A DNA stretch of 64,000 nucleotides from Sporomusaceae bacterium. Lineage in GTDB: Bacteria; Bacillota; Negativicutes; Sporomusales; UBA7701. This document shows, piece by piece, positions 26,272 through 35,435 of the stretch (position 1 is the stretch's first letter; the number at the start of each line of letters is the position of its first letter). Location: positions 1 through 64,000 of the forward strand of contig JAVKTQ010000003.1 of the NCBI GenBank assembly GCA_031460455.1, written 5' to 3'. The notes below the pieces were generated by a model. It saw only the letters and a program-made list of their open reading frames with translations. It was not told where the DNA came from and did no database searches. Position numbers and translations under genes: made by a program.

Positions 26272-27963
26272 ATGAAAATGAATTTGACGATGAAAATGGT
26301 GGCTTTTTTCATGCTGGTGGTGCTGACTGCGTCGGCGGGGTTCGTCTTCACCATCATGGAGGTCAACGACACGGCGCGGTTGGTGGAGCAGGTCGACAAG
26401 GAAGATTTACCCCGCCTGCTCAAAACCAATCAGATCAGTAAAAACGCATCAGACCAGGTGGCTATCCTGCGCGGATATTATATCACCAGAGATCCGCAGC
26501 TGCTGAACGACTACAAGAAGGCCGCCGATGCCAACGAAAAAATCGAAACAGACCTTATCAACTCTGCACGGAGACCAGAGGCGAAACAACTGGCCAGCGA
26601 AATCAAAACCTTGGAGGACAAGTATCAAGAAGCTGCTGAAAAGAAATTTATCCCCCTGGTGCAGGCCGGCAAGCAGGAAGAAATGCTACAGGTGATGAGA
26701 CAGGAACTGGTGCCTGCAGCCAAGGCCCTGATCGATAAACTCAACGAGGCCCAGGAGTATCGAAACAAGCGGATTAACGAAGCAATGCAGGAGGCGACGA
26801 ACAACGCACGTCACGCAACGACTGTGGCCATCGGCGCCGCCCTGATTGCCGCTCTGCTGGGCATTGTTATCGGCTTCTTTGCGGCCCGCAGCATCGCCCG
26901 GCCGGTCAACCAGCTAGCGGCGGTGGCCCAGAAGGTGGCGGGCGGCGATCTGACCGAACAAGTGAAGGTGGATCGCCAGGACGAGATTGGCCAGTTGGCC
27001 ACGGCCTTCAACACGATGGTAGTTCAGCTCAAGACTCTGATTCAGCAGATCAACGCCAACGCCGAACAGCTGGCAGCCTCGTCCGAAGAACTGACAGCCA
27101 GCTCTGATCAGTCGGCCCAAGCGGCCAACCAGATCGCGACCTCGATCACCGATGTGGCCAACGGGGCGACGGAGCAACTGGCGGCGGCCAACGAGACATC
27201 AGCGGTTGTCGAGCAAATGTCGGCCGGCATCCAGCAGATTGCGGCCAACACCAACCAGGTGGCCGAGCAGTCGGCTCAGGCTGCCGATAAAGCCAAGGAT
27301 GGCGGCAAGGCGGTAGATAGGGCGGTCAGTCAGATGGCCCAGATCGAAGATACGGTCAACACGTCAGCCAAGGTCGTCGCCAAACTGGGCGAGCGCTCGA
27401 AGGAGATCGGCCAGATCGTCGATACAATCTCCGGCATCGCCGGGCAGACCAATCTCTTGGCCTTGAACGCGGCGATTGAAGCGGCACGCGCCGGCGAACA
27501 GGGCAGGGGGTTCGCGGTGGTTGCCGAGGAAGTGCGGAAGCTGGCCGAGCAGTCGCAGGAAGCGGCCAAGAAGATCGCCGAACTGATCGGGGAGATCCAG
27601 GGGGACACCGACAAAGCGGTCGTGGCGATGAACGACGGTACACGGGAAGTGAAGACCGGAGCCGAAGTGGTCAACGCCGCCGGGCTGGCGTTCGGGGAAA
27701 TCGTGGCGCTGGTGTCGCAGGTTTCAAGCCAGGTGCGGGAGATTTCGGCGGCCGTGCAGCAAATGGCGAGCGGTAGCCAGCAGATCGTAGGCTCGGTCAG
27801 GAAGATAGACACCCTCAGCAAGACGTCGGCAGGCGAAGCTCAGAGCGTCTCGGCGGCCACTGAGGAGCAACTGGCTTCGATGGAGGAAATCGCGAGTTCC
27901 AGCCAGGCGCTGGCAAAACTGGCCCAGGAGCTCCAGTCGGCGGTTGCCAGGTTCCGGGTATAG
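26272..27963 (+). CDS. methyl-accepting chemotaxis protein
   Basis: The 563-residue protein has an N-terminal membrane helix, a four-helix-bundle periplasmic domain (about 35-180), a second helix (AATVAIGAALIAALLGIVIG-like), HAMP, and a long coiled-coil signalling domain with the conserved hairpin tip [19 protein letters not shown]. The start follows AGGGGGGAAAGAGAAC. CheW follows 14 nt later, so the two are co-expressed. Confidence 0.9.
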   Translation: MKMNLTMKMVAFFMLVVLTASAGFVFTIMEVNDTARLVEQVDKEDLPRLLKTNQISKNASDQVAILRGYYITRDPQLLNDYKKAADANEKIETDLINSARRPEAKQLASEIKTLEDKYQEAAEKKFIPLVQAGKQEEMLQVMRQELVPAAKALIDKLNEAQEYRNKRINEAMQEATNNARHATTVAIGAALIAALLGIVIGFFAARSIARPVNQLAAVAQKVAGGDLTEQVKVDRQDEIGQLATAFNTMVVQLKTLIQQINANAEQLAASSEELTASSDQSAQAANQIATSITDVANGATEQLAAANETSAVVEQMSAGIQQIAANTNQVAEQSAQAADKAKDGGKAVDRAVSQMAQIEDTVNTSAKVVAKLGERSKEIGQIVDTISGIAGQTNLLALNAAIEAARAGEQGRGFAVVAEEVRKLAEQSQEAAKKIAELIGEIQGDTDKAVVAMNDGTREVKTGAEVVNAAGLAFGEIVALVSQVSSQVREISAAVQQMASGSQQIVGSVRKIDTLSKTSAGEAQSVSAATEEQLASMEEIASSSQALAKLAQELQSAVARFRV

Positions 27964-27977
27964 GGAGGGGGAAATAC

Positions 27978-28424
27978 ATGGCGTCGGAACAATTAGTCGT
28001 CTTTCGGCTGGGGAAAGAGGAGTACGCCGTTTCCATCACCCAGGTGAAGGAAATAATCCGCTACGGCGGGGCGACAAAACTGCCCAACACCCCCGACCAC
28101 ATGGAGGGAATCATCAACCTCCGGGGAAAGGTAATCCCGGTGATTGATTTGGCGAAACGGTTCGGGCTGGTGCGCGAAAAGACAGACGGTGCGCAGGCGG
28201 TGATCGTGGAGGCGGCTAGGCGGGAAGTCGGAGTGGTGGTGGACGGGGTCACGGAGGTGCTGCGGATAGAGGACAGCGCCATCGAGCTGGCCCAGACGGT
28301 CTGCCACGCCGGGCAATTCCTGCGGGGCATTGGCAAGCTGGAAGGGCGGCTGCTGATTATCCTCGACCTGGACAAGCTGTTGAGCGAAGAAGAGCAACAG
28401 GCAATCGCATTCCCTGGGAGTTAA
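27978..28424 (+). CDS. cheW: chemotaxis coupling protein CheW
   Basis: The 148-residue CheW has the typical VFRLGKEEYAVSITQVKEI start, NLRGKVIPVIDLAKRFG, and VVDGVTEVLRI. It couples chemoreceptors to CheA, which is not in this window. The start follows GGGAGGGGGAAATAC. A strong hairpin follows the stop. Confidence 0.92.
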   Translation: MASEQLVVFRLGKEEYAVSITQVKEIIRYGGATKLPNTPDHMEGIINLRGKVIPVIDLAKRFGLVREKTDGAQAVIVEAARREVGVVVDGVTEVLRIEDSAIELAQTVCHAGQFLRGIGKLEGRLLIILDLDKLLSEEEQQAIAFPGS

Positions 28425-28462
28425 TGTCAGGGAGGCCGCCCAGGCAGGCGGCCTCCCTGACA
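28425..28462 (+). terminator. 16-bp perfect hairpin after cheW
   Basis: TGTCAGGGAGGCCGCC pairs perfectly with GGCGGCCTCCCTGACA around CAGGCA. There is no T-run, but placement right after the stop codon makes termination or 3'-end protection likely. Confidence 0.7.
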
Positions 28463-28594
28463 GACATACTTTCCAGAGGATGGTTAAGGCATTACGCCAA
28501 GCCTGATCAAAGCAACTGCGCTCGGACTCGGGGCATGCATAGTGGTTAAAGAGGCTTCGCCCGAGCTATATTTTTAATAACAAATATCTTACTG

Positions 28595-29623
28595 TGTGAG
28601 ATTCACCTTCATCGTTTCAATTTTTGATAACGCGAATCCCAGGCATAATCTTGATCGCGGATCGTCTCCCGTGATTCATCATAGGTTGCAAAGATTTCTT
28701 CACTTAGTGGCGTAACAGCAGCTTTGTCGAGCCAGATCTGCCAGGGCGATTGATTGCCAAGAGAAAGATGAGGACGAAAACAATTGTAGTAATCCTGCCA
28801 CTCTTCTAGCTTCGTAGATAACTCAGGATCGTACAGATCGACAGTGGCATAAAACTCATCCTTATCAGTCCTCTGGCTCCGCTCCACTTTTCCGTTCAGG
28901 TAAGGTGAGCCGGGGCGGATAGGGCGGAATTTGATGTGATACTCCATCAGCTTTTCCTGAAAGGAGTAAGCGAAAAATTCTAATCCACGATCTGTTTGAA
29001 TCCGCTGGACAGGGAACGGCAGCTCCTCCAACACCTTCTCCAAAAAGTCCAGGGAGTTTTCGGCGGTTCGTCGCGGATACAGTCCCAAAACCCGGTATCG
29101 CGTGCAATCATCAATGGCCGTATATTGGTATAATCCCGGTCTAACCTTCATCACATCCACTTGAACCCGGTCGCCTGGTATGGAGCGATTGTAGCGGCGT
29201 GTCTTTTGCCCAGAGCGCTTCCTGCGGGGCAAAAAGGAGCACTGCTCTTTTACGAGGACTTTCTGTATCGTAGCCAGGCTGATTGAAAAGTCGTATAGTC
29301 GCCGAAGCTCATTGGCAATTCGGCGTGCTCCAAGTTTCCGTTTTCTTCGAAGCTCCATAACCCAACCATGCTCTAAATCCTGCACTTTCCGGATGGAGCT
29401 GTGGGGACGTCGGCTTTGGCTCTTAAGCCCCTCCAAGCCATGGTCTTGATACCGTCGCCACCACTTCCGAAGTGTCGGTCGGGATATGCCGCATCGCAAG
29501 CAGGTTAGGCCCGCATTTTTGGTTTTTTGATAGGTTTGAACCCATTTCCATCGTTTCAACATTTCTTTATCCATATCCAAAGTATTCCACCTCTGGGGTG
29601 AAACGATGTAGGTGAATCATACA
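28595..29623 (-). mobile_element. IS481-family insertion sequence
   Basis: The 1.03-kb element has 25-bp terminal inverted repeats, TGTGAGATTCACC at 28595 and the complement of TGTATGATTCACC at 29623, with about 22 of 25 matches and TGT...ACA ends. It holds one transposase gene. No target duplication is obvious. The right side abuts a truncated histidine kinase gene. Confidence 0.8.
28609..29580 (-). CDS. IS481-family DDE transposase
   Basis: The 323-residue protein has an N-terminal helix-turn-helix (GLTCLRCGISRPTLRKWW) and an rve-type catalytic core: Asp in VQVDVMKV, Asp in IQTDRGLEF and Glu in NGKVERSQR. It looks full length and intact. Confidence 0.9.
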   Translation of the reverse strand: MDMDKEMLKRWKWVQTYQKTKNAGLTCLRCGISRPTLRKWWRRYQDHGLEGLKSQSRRPHSSIRKVQDLEHGWVMELRRKRKLGARRIANELRRLYDFSISLATIQKVLVKEQCSFLPRRKRSGQKTRRYNRSIPGDRVQVDVMKVRPGLYQYTAIDDCTRYRVLGLYPRRTAENSLDFLEKVLEELPFPVQRIQTDRGLEFFAYSFQEKLMEYHIKFRPIRPGSPYLNGKVERSQRTDKDEFYATVDLYDPELSTKLEEWQDYYNCFRPHLSLGNQSPWQIWLDKAAVTPLSEEIFATYDESRETIRDQDYAWDSRYQKLKR

Positions 29624-29629
29624 CCTAAA

Positions 29630-30051
29630 GGTAGCACAGGAGCAAGGTGTTACTGTAAATGCAAACTTGTATTTGCCTAATGATTTAGGTATTGATGATC
29701 AAGACCTGTGCGTTATTCTTGGCAATTGTTTGGAAAACGCTGTTGAAGCCTGCAGTAAAAATGCCCCAAGATCAGTTGCGTTATATTGACATTAATACCA
29801 CCATAGCTAAGAATCATCTGGTAATTAAAATTGCTAATTCTTTTTATGGTTCCGTCCTCCGTCAAGGCGATAGTTTTGTCTCCTCAAAAGATGGCGATGA
29901 TCATGGAATGGGGCTTGCCAGTGTGAAAGCGCTAACTTCCAAATACCACGGTTATTGCTCTATTTATTGTGAACAACAAGTATTCAAAGTTGCTGTCTTT
30001 TTGCAACTTCCGGAAACAGTTGCCGAATCGCGCTCATTCAGTATCCCCTGA
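29630..30051 (+). pseudogene. truncated, frameshifted GHKL histidine kinase remnant
   Basis: Directly after the insertion sequence the plus strand encodes DLGIDDQDLCVILGNCLENA. It then stops, and after a frame change near 29770-29790 continues as HLVIKIANSFYG, GMGLASVKALTSKYHG and FKVAVFLQLPE. These match the end of the intact kinase at 30296-31600 almost residue for residue. The N-terminal sensor and dimerisation parts are missing on the other side of the element. Confidence 0.8.
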
Positions 30052-30145
30052 ATTAAAGTAATCATCTGCTTCAACTGGCGCACTTTTATATCGACTGGCT
30101 ATCAGCGCTCCGCTACGAACGTCCCCCATTGTCCGGCAAACAACC

Positions 30146-30176
30146 CCTTGCCCCGGTATCAGATACCGGGGCAAGG
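30146..30176. terminator. 14-bp hairpin between converging kinase genes
   Basis: CCTTGCCCCGGTAT pairs with ATACCGGGGCAAGG around a 3-nt loop. It lies between the pseudogene and the intact kinase, both ending here. Confidence 0.6.
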
Positions 30177-30206
30177 CACAGCCGCCGCCAGGCAAAGCCG
30201 GAAAAA

Positions 30207-30237
30207 CAACAAACCCGCGTTGTACGCGGGTTTGTTG
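30207..30237. terminator. bidirectional terminator, CCCGCG type
   Basis: CAACAAACCCGCGT pairs perfectly with ACGCGGGTTTGTTG. Related CCCGCG...CGCGG-T-run hairpins occur at 45195-45215 and, as a half-hairpin, at 15289 next to the transposon end. Confidence 0.7.
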
Positions 30238-30295
30238 TTGGTTGTGGCGGGGCTGGTGGTGGGGATGAAACTTTCCGCGGGCTGAAACCGGAATA

Positions 30296-31600
30296 TTATC
30301 CGGGGATGTTGATAAACTCCGGCGCGGCATGCGTTTCCGAGAGTTTCAGGGAGATGGATACTTTAAAAACGCGGTGATCGAAGGATGTAAGGCACTGTCC
30401 GTGATATTTGGCGGCAAGGGTTTTCACGCTTGATAGCCCGATGCCGCTGCCGGCATGTTTTTTCGAAGAGACAAAACCGTCGTTCAGCGGCTGAACGATA
30501 CCGTTGAATGTATTTGTTATTTTGACTACCAGATATCCTTTAGTGATGGAGGCTTTAAAATCAATCAAGCGCCGCTCGGTGCCGCTGATTTTATTACAGG
30601 CTTCGGTGGCATTTTCCAGGCAGTTGCCGATGATGACGCACAGGTCCTGGTCGTCGATGCCCAGGTTATCAGGGATGTGCAGGTTGAGGTCGACTTCGAT
30701 GCCTTGTTGCTTAGCCAGTTTTAAGTAGTGGCAGATGAGCGCGTCGGCGGACTGGTTTTGGCAGACAGTGGGGATATGGCTGTCGTCGTAGTGATTGCAG
30801 AGCGTGTTCAGATATTCGTGGGCGGCGGCAGCTTCTTTTTTGCCTAAGAACTCGGAGATTGTCACCAGGTGGTGGCGCAAGTCGTGGCGGTTTGCTTTGG
30901 CAGCGGTAATGCTGTCGCTGAGGTTGCGGTAGTGATCGCGCTGCAGGGCCAGTTGTTTTTCGAGCAGTTGATGGCGCTTGGTGCGGTCGATGGATATGGC
31001 GATCAGGTAATAGGCGATGGAGATGATGACAGCCGATAATACCAGGGGAATAAAAATGGACAGCAGGTAGGTTCTTTGTACGGCGTAGAAAGCCAGCAGG
31101 ATGAAGGACAGGAGCGGAAACACCGTAAAAAGGGGATTCTGGAGGTTGATGATTTCGAGGATGTTTTTGACATGGGGGGTGATATGTTTTCTTATCAGCG
31201 GTATCGATGCCAGTTCCAGCAGTTGACCCGCCAGAACTAAACCGCCCACCATACGGCCAAAGATTATTTGCTCCAGAAACAGGCAGATGAGGAAATTGAA
31301 CAGGGACAAAGAGGTGACCATGAAGAGAACAAAAAATTTGGCGTTGAGCGTTTCTTTGAAAATGAGGGCAATGGGGATAAAGTACAATATGGTCAGCATA
31401 TGGCCGATCAAAAACGTGTCGAGGCCCGTCGGCGTCAGGAGGAGACGCGCCAGGTACTGGGCCACCCATGTGCCGGCGTAGGCGCTAATCTGAAACCAGA
31501 CTGGCCGCCTGGGGGTCAGGAAGGAGTATGTAAGCCAAAGGTTCGCGATGAAGAAGATTGCCCGGCTTATATTGACCAGAAGCAGGGTTGATTCCGCCAT
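30296..31600 (-). CDS. AgrC-type GHKL sensor histidine kinase
   Basis: The 434-residue protein has about six membrane helices (1-200), a HAMP/coiled segment, and a DHp-like block with NRHDLRHHLVTISEFLG where His is the likely phospho-acceptor. The GHKL ATPase has VIIGNCLENATEACNK and GSGIGLSSVKTLAAKYHG. The ATG follows GGAGGAAATCAT. It is divergent from the LytTR regulator (31747), its likely partner. The signal is unknown, and no small peptide gene was seen. Confidence 0.85.
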   Translation of the reverse strand: MAESTLLLVNISRAIFFIANLWLTYSFLTPRRPVWFQISAYAGTWVAQYLARLLLTPTGLDTFLIGHMLTILYFIPIALIFKETLNAKFFVLFMVTSLSLFNFLICLFLEQIIFGRMVGGLVLAGQLLELASIPLIRKHITPHVKNILEIINLQNPLFTVFPLLSFILLAFYAVQRTYLLSIFIPLVLSAVIISIAYYLIAISIDRTKRHQLLEKQLALQRDHYRNLSDSITAAKANRHDLRHHLVTISEFLGKKEAAAAHEYLNTLCNHYDDSHIPTVCQNQSADALICHYLKLAKQQGIEVDLNLHIPDNLGIDDQDLCVIIGNCLENATEACNKISGTERRLIDFKASITKGYLVVKITNTFNGIVQPLNDGFVSSKKHAGSGIGLSSVKTLAAKYHGQCLTSFDHRVFKVSISLKLSETHAAPEFINIPG

Positions 31601-31746
31601 ATGATTTCCTCCATTGTAGAAGACTGTCTGTTATATGGAAGACAATATCGGGCAAATATTGTACAATAATGCTAGTTCCCGGTATAGGGCCTCCATTTGT
31701 AGCGCAAGATGGCAGCGGGCTACCACCGGGGAGGGAGGGGAAAAGA

Positions 31747-32469
31747 ATATTAATTATTGCGGTATGCGACGACGATTTTAATGATAGAGTCCATATCTGT
31801 AAAGCTGTGGAAGCTTATTTGCATAACAAGGGTAGTGCCGGAAAAGTTCTCGATTATGACAGCGCCGAGAAATTGAATTCGGTACTGGAGAGTAAAAAAC
31901 TGAAGTTTGATATTGTGTTTCTGGATATCATCATGAGAGATATGGACGGCATGACGTGCGCGCGGTTGATCCGTCAGCAGGACAAGCTGGCCAGGATCAT
32001 ATTTTTGACCAGTTCGACGGATTATGTTTATGAGGGGTATGAGGTCAATGCCACGGCTTATTTGGTAAAACCGATTAATGCGGATAAGTTGGCGGGAGTT
32101 ATAGACAAAGCATGCGACCAGATAGAAGAAGCGGCGAAAGAAAGCATCGCGATTACCAGCGGGGGCGCAACCCAACGGATTTTGCTCACGGATATCCTTT
32201 ATCTGGAGAGCGAGAAGAATAAGGTTATGATTATACTGGCCAATGGCAAGCGCTTGGCTGTTTATACGACGCTGGACGGGTTCGAACAGTCTCATCGGTC
32301 AAAGCTGTGGATAAGGTCTCACAAAAGTTATCTGGTCAATTTTTTATATATCGAGCAATACGCAGGCGATAAGTTTGTGCTGAGGGACGGCACTGTGATA
32401 CCGATCAGCCGGGTGTACAAGGATGTGGCCAGAGCAGCTTTTTTTGATCTTTTGCATGCCGATGGATAG
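31747..32469 (+). CDS. LytTR-family response regulator, non-canonical start
   Basis: About 240 residues. The receiver has AVCDDDFND and phospho-Asp in VFLDIIMRDMDG; the C-terminal LytTR DNA-binding domain includes LYLESEKNKVMI and WIRSHKSYLVN. The strong GGGAGGG site (31731-31740) precedes ATA-TTA-ATT-ATT-GCG, with no ATG, GTG or TTG near. Translation probably starts at ATA 31747 or ATT 31753. The nearest in-frame ATG, 31669, lacks a ribosome site and would add 26 odd residues. It is divergent from the GHKL kinase. Confidence 0.75.
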   Translation: MLIIAVCDDDFNDRVHICKAVEAYLHNKGSAGKVLDYDSAEKLNSVLESKKLKFDIVFLDIIMRDMDGMTCARLIRQQDKLARIIFLTSSTDYVYEGYEVNATAYLVKPINADKLAGVIDKACDQIEEAAKESIAITSGGATQRILLTDILYLESEKNKVMIILANGKRLAVYTTLDGFEQSHRSKLWIRSHKSYLVNFLYIEQYAGDKFVLRDGTVIPISRVYKDVARAAFFDLLHADG

Positions 32470-32491
32470 TTAAATAGCAGCAATTTATTAT

Positions 32492-32525
32492 GGACCATGC
32501 GACAACGTGACGCATGGCTCTTTTA
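32492..32525 (+). terminator. terminator after LytTR regulator
   Basis: CCATGCG pairs with CGCATGG around a 9-nt loop, followed by CTCTTTTATTTT. Confidence 0.75.
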
Positions 32526-32588
32526 TTTTCGTTAATTTTCCTTAAAAACCTGCAAGTTTTCCCTGGTCGAATGATACTTTCCGGAGGT

Positions 32589-32620
32589 TTTGTATAATTA
32601 AAGAAGGAATTTGTATAATT
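32589..32620 (+). promoter_or_regulatory. duplicated TTTGTATAATT upstream of envelope cluster
   Basis: TTTGTATAATT occurs at 32589-32599 and 32610-32620, exactly 21 bp apart, two helical turns. Each contains a good -10 box (TATAAT). It is probably a tandem promoter or operator for the cluster starting at 32694. Confidence 0.45.
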
Positions 32621-32693
32621 TGCGAGTTTTTTGCGACGGCTGATATTCTGACCACTGAGAATTCGCCGGCAGGAATAAGGAGGAGAAGGGTTT

Positions 32694-34403
32694 ATGAAAG
32701 GATTATCCAGAAGGACATTCATCAAAACCGGTCTGGCCGGAGCGGCGCTGGTGGCGTGCGGCGCGCTTCTGCCCGGCGCCAAGTGGCTGCTTCACCCGGT
32801 GGGGGCCGCGCCGGGTTTCCAGACGACGGTCGAGCGTACGATCGTGCCCGTGCCCGTGCCGGCCACTTCGCCGAAGATTCTGCCGTCAAAGGTCTCCAGA
32901 TATGCCCAGTATGGCTACAGCGCCTGGCGGTTCGCCGAGGGGGTCGGTTATGAAAAGAGGTTGGACCTCATGCCTGCCGCGTACGCCGGCAAAGCGGCTA
33001 AAAAGACGGCCAGGCTTTTGCGGTTTTTTACGATAGCCGATATCCATATCTCCGACAAGGAAAGTCCTGCGCAGGCGATTTTTTATGGTTACAAAGGCGG
33101 GGTTTCCTCAGGGTATTCTCCGGTTATGCTGTATACCACCCATGTTCTCGACGCCGTCGTCCGGACGGTCAACGCTATTCATAAGCAAAATCCTCTGGAT
33201 TTCGGCATTTCCCTGGGCGACACCTGCAACAGCACTCAGTATAACGAACTGCGCTGGTATGTCGATGTTCTCGACGGCGGAGCTATTGCGCCGAGTTCCG
33301 GAAAGCATGCCGGCGCCGACACTATCGATTATCAGAAGCCTTACAAGGCGGCTGGGCTTGATATCCCCTGGTATCAGACCCTCGGCAACCACGACCATTT
33401 TTGGATGGGGTTCATGCCGCCGAACGATTATATTCGCCAGAGTCTCGTCGGCGAGAATATCGTCAATCTGGGCAATCTCTTTGCCGATCCCCGCGGTCTG
33501 GACAGCCGGGGCTTTTACATGGGCGCCATCGATGGCTCGACGCCTTATGGGGACATTATCGGCGCAGGACCTGAAAAGGATTTTCCGACTCCCCCGAAGG
33601 TAGCGGCAGCCGATCCAGACCGCCGTTCGCTGTCGAAAAAGGAGTGGATGAGCGAGTTTTTGAAAACATCCTCCAAGCCTGTCGGTCACGGTTTCAGCCA
33701 GGCCAATGTGGACAAGGATTTTGCCTGTTATAGCTTCGAACCGAAGGCCGATCTGCCGCTCAAGGTTATCGTGCTCGACGATACCCAAAGGCACGACGAG
33801 TCGAACAATCCCCCTTCTCTCGGCTATGGCCACGGCTCTATCGACGAGGAACGTTATGTCTGGCTGGTGCGCGAGCTGGAAAAGGGTCAGGCCGAGGGCA
33901 AGCTGATGATTATCGCCGCGCATATCCCGATAGGCGTCGAATCCGGGGATTCCATGATGGCGTGGAGCAAAGACGCTTATGTATCCGAGGGGGAGCTTTT
34001 TGCCAAGCTGCATGAATATCCCAATCTCATCGCGTGGATAGCGGGCCACCGTCATATCAATACCGTCACCGCGTTTACATCGCCTGATCCGGAACGCCCC
34101 GAACTTGGCTTCTGGCAGGTCGAAACGGCGTCGCTGCGCGATTTCCCCCAGCAGTTCCGCACGTTCGAGATTGTCCGCAACAGCGATAATACGGTTTCGA
34201 TCTTTGTAACCAACGTTAATCCGACCGTCGAGGACGGCTCGCCGGCAGCGATTTCGCGTTCTTATGCCGTCGGGGCTCAGCAGGTATTCAACAATGAGAT
34301 GCCGTTTCTCCCTTCCGGCTCGTACAATGCAGAGCTTGTCAAAAAGTTGAGCCCTGAGATGCAGGCGAAGATTAGCAATTGCGGCACACCGATACGCGAG
34401 TAA
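32694..34403 (+). CDS. Tat-exported metallophosphoesterase
   Basis: The 569-residue protein starts with a twin-arginine signal (SRRTFIKTGLAGAALVACGA). It then shows calcineurin-like phosphoesterase motifs: IADIHIS, LGDTCNS, LGNHDHFW, AAHIPIG and GHRHINT. It should be folded before export and act in the periplasm. The substrate is unknown. The ATG follows AAGGAGGAGAAGGGTTT. It heads the envelope cluster and resembles the second Tat phosphoesterase at 42150 in motif order. Confidence 0.85.
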   Translation: MKGLSRRTFIKTGLAGAALVACGALLPGAKWLLHPVGAAPGFQTTVERTIVPVPVPATSPKILPSKVSRYAQYGYSAWRFAEGVGYEKRLDLMPAAYAGKAAKKTARLLRFFTIADIHISDKESPAQAIFYGYKGGVSSGYSPVMLYTTHVLDAVVRTVNAIHKQNPLDFGISLGDTCNSTQYNELRWYVDVLDGGAIAPSSGKHAGADTIDYQKPYKAAGLDIPWYQTLGNHDHFWMGFMPPNDYIRQSLVGENIVNLGNLFADPRGLDSRGFYMGAIDGSTPYGDIIGAGPEKDFPTPPKVAAADPDRRSLSKKEWMSEFLKTSSKPVGHGFSQANVDKDFACYSFEPKADLPLKVIVLDDTQRHDESNNPPSLGYGHGSIDEERYVWLVRELEKGQAEGKLMIIAAHIPIGVESGDSMMAWSKDAYVSEGELFAKLHEYPNLIAWIAGHRHINTVTAFTSPDPERPELGFWQVETASLRDFPQQFRTFEIVRNSDNTVSIFVTNVNPTVEDGSPAAISRSYAVGAQQVFNNEMPFLPSGSYNAELVKKLSPEMQAKISNCGTPIRE

Positions 34404-34461
34404 CGGTAACCCCAAGCTGAACGGCAACGAATCTTGCTACAAGAACGGAGAGAAGCCACTT

Positions 34462-35388
34462 ATGAAGCGAATGCTTGTTGTTCCCCTACTGGTGTGCTGC
34501 CTGATTATGGGGATGCAAACGGCGCAGGCCACGGAAGGGGCGTCAAGCCATTACTTCCCCGGTTCCTCCACAACCTTCGCCGCCGCCGTGCCGCCTGCCC
34601 CCGGATTCATGATGGCCAGCCAGATGCTGTATTACAACGGAACGGCTCATAAGGCCGTGCTGCGCGGAGCTGTTCATCTGGATCTGAAAGCCGAGGCTTT
34701 TTACGATTATATCGGGGGCTTCTATACATTTGAGAAGCCTGTTCTCGGCAGCCGGCTGCAGATAGGCGCGGCTGTTCCCGTGGGACATATGGGCGTTCGG
34801 GCGAATGTCGGGACAGCTTCGCTTGCCCGCAGCGCAACCGACAGCAAAACGGATATCGGCGATGCGGTGGTTTCGGCGGCGCTGTATTGGGGGAAGGGCG
34901 ATTTCCATTATAAGCTTGTCGAATCGATCTTTGTCCCGACAGGCGGGTATACTGCCGGCAATCTCGCCAATGTCGGCAGGAATTACTGGAGTTTCGACAC
35001 CTCCTTGACCATTACGTGGCTCAATGCCAAGACCGGGACCGAAATCTCCGTCACGCCCGGCATCATGGTCAATAAGACGAACACCGCCACTAATTACCGG
35101 TCGGGGAATGAGTTCCACGTCGATTTCGCGGCGAACCAGTTCCTTACGCCAAGCTTTGCCGTGGGTCTCCACGGTTATTACTACCGCCAGGTGTCGGGCG
35201 ACAGCGGCAGCGGCGCTGTGCTTGGCAGTTTCAAGGGCGAAGCCTACGGTATTGGGCCGGCTCTTCTGTGGACGCCCAAGGCTGGCAAGGGAAAGGTTTC
35301 GGTGGTCGCCAAGTGGCTCCATGACCTCAGTGAGACGAATCGCATGCATGGCGATTACGGGCAACTTACGGTAGTCTATAAGTTTTGA
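34462..35388 (+). CDS. outer-membrane beta-barrel, phenol MetA-type family
   Basis: The 308-residue protein has a signal peptide (cut near QTAQA), alternating beta-strand pattern and a terminal TVVYKF, the aromatic C-terminus of outer-membrane barrels. It resembles the meta-pathway phenol-degradation barrel family. The start follows an AACGGAGAGAAG site. It lies 58 nt after the Tat phosphoesterase. It may be a channel for hydrophobic compounds; the substrate is not known. Confidence 0.7.
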   Translation: MKRMLVVPLLVCCLIMGMQTAQATEGASSHYFPGSSTTFAAAVPPAPGFMMASQMLYYNGTAHKAVLRGAVHLDLKAEAFYDYIGGFYTFEKPVLGSRLQIGAAVPVGHMGVRANVGTASLARSATDSKTDIGDAVVSAALYWGKGDFHYKLVESIFVPTGGYTAGNLANVGRNYWSFDTSLTITWLNAKTGTEISVTPGIMVNKTNTATNYRSGNEFHVDFAANQFLTPSFAVGLHGYYYRQVSGDSGSGAVLGSFKGEAYGIGPALLWTPKAGKGKVSVVAKWLHDLSETNRMHGDYGQLTVVYKF

Positions 35389-35435
35389 AATGGGCGGCAG
35401 CAAATACGCAATCTGAGTTTATAAGGAGAATAGTA

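Noticed and set aside
27330-27821. Long minus-strand frames opposite the chemoreceptor
   Set aside because: Ser/Ala/Arg-rich shadows of a repetitive coiled-coil gene.
33108-34427. 439-codon minus-strand frame opposite the first Tat phosphoesterase
   Set aside because: It mirrors the codon bias of a clear gene on the plus strand and has no family features.
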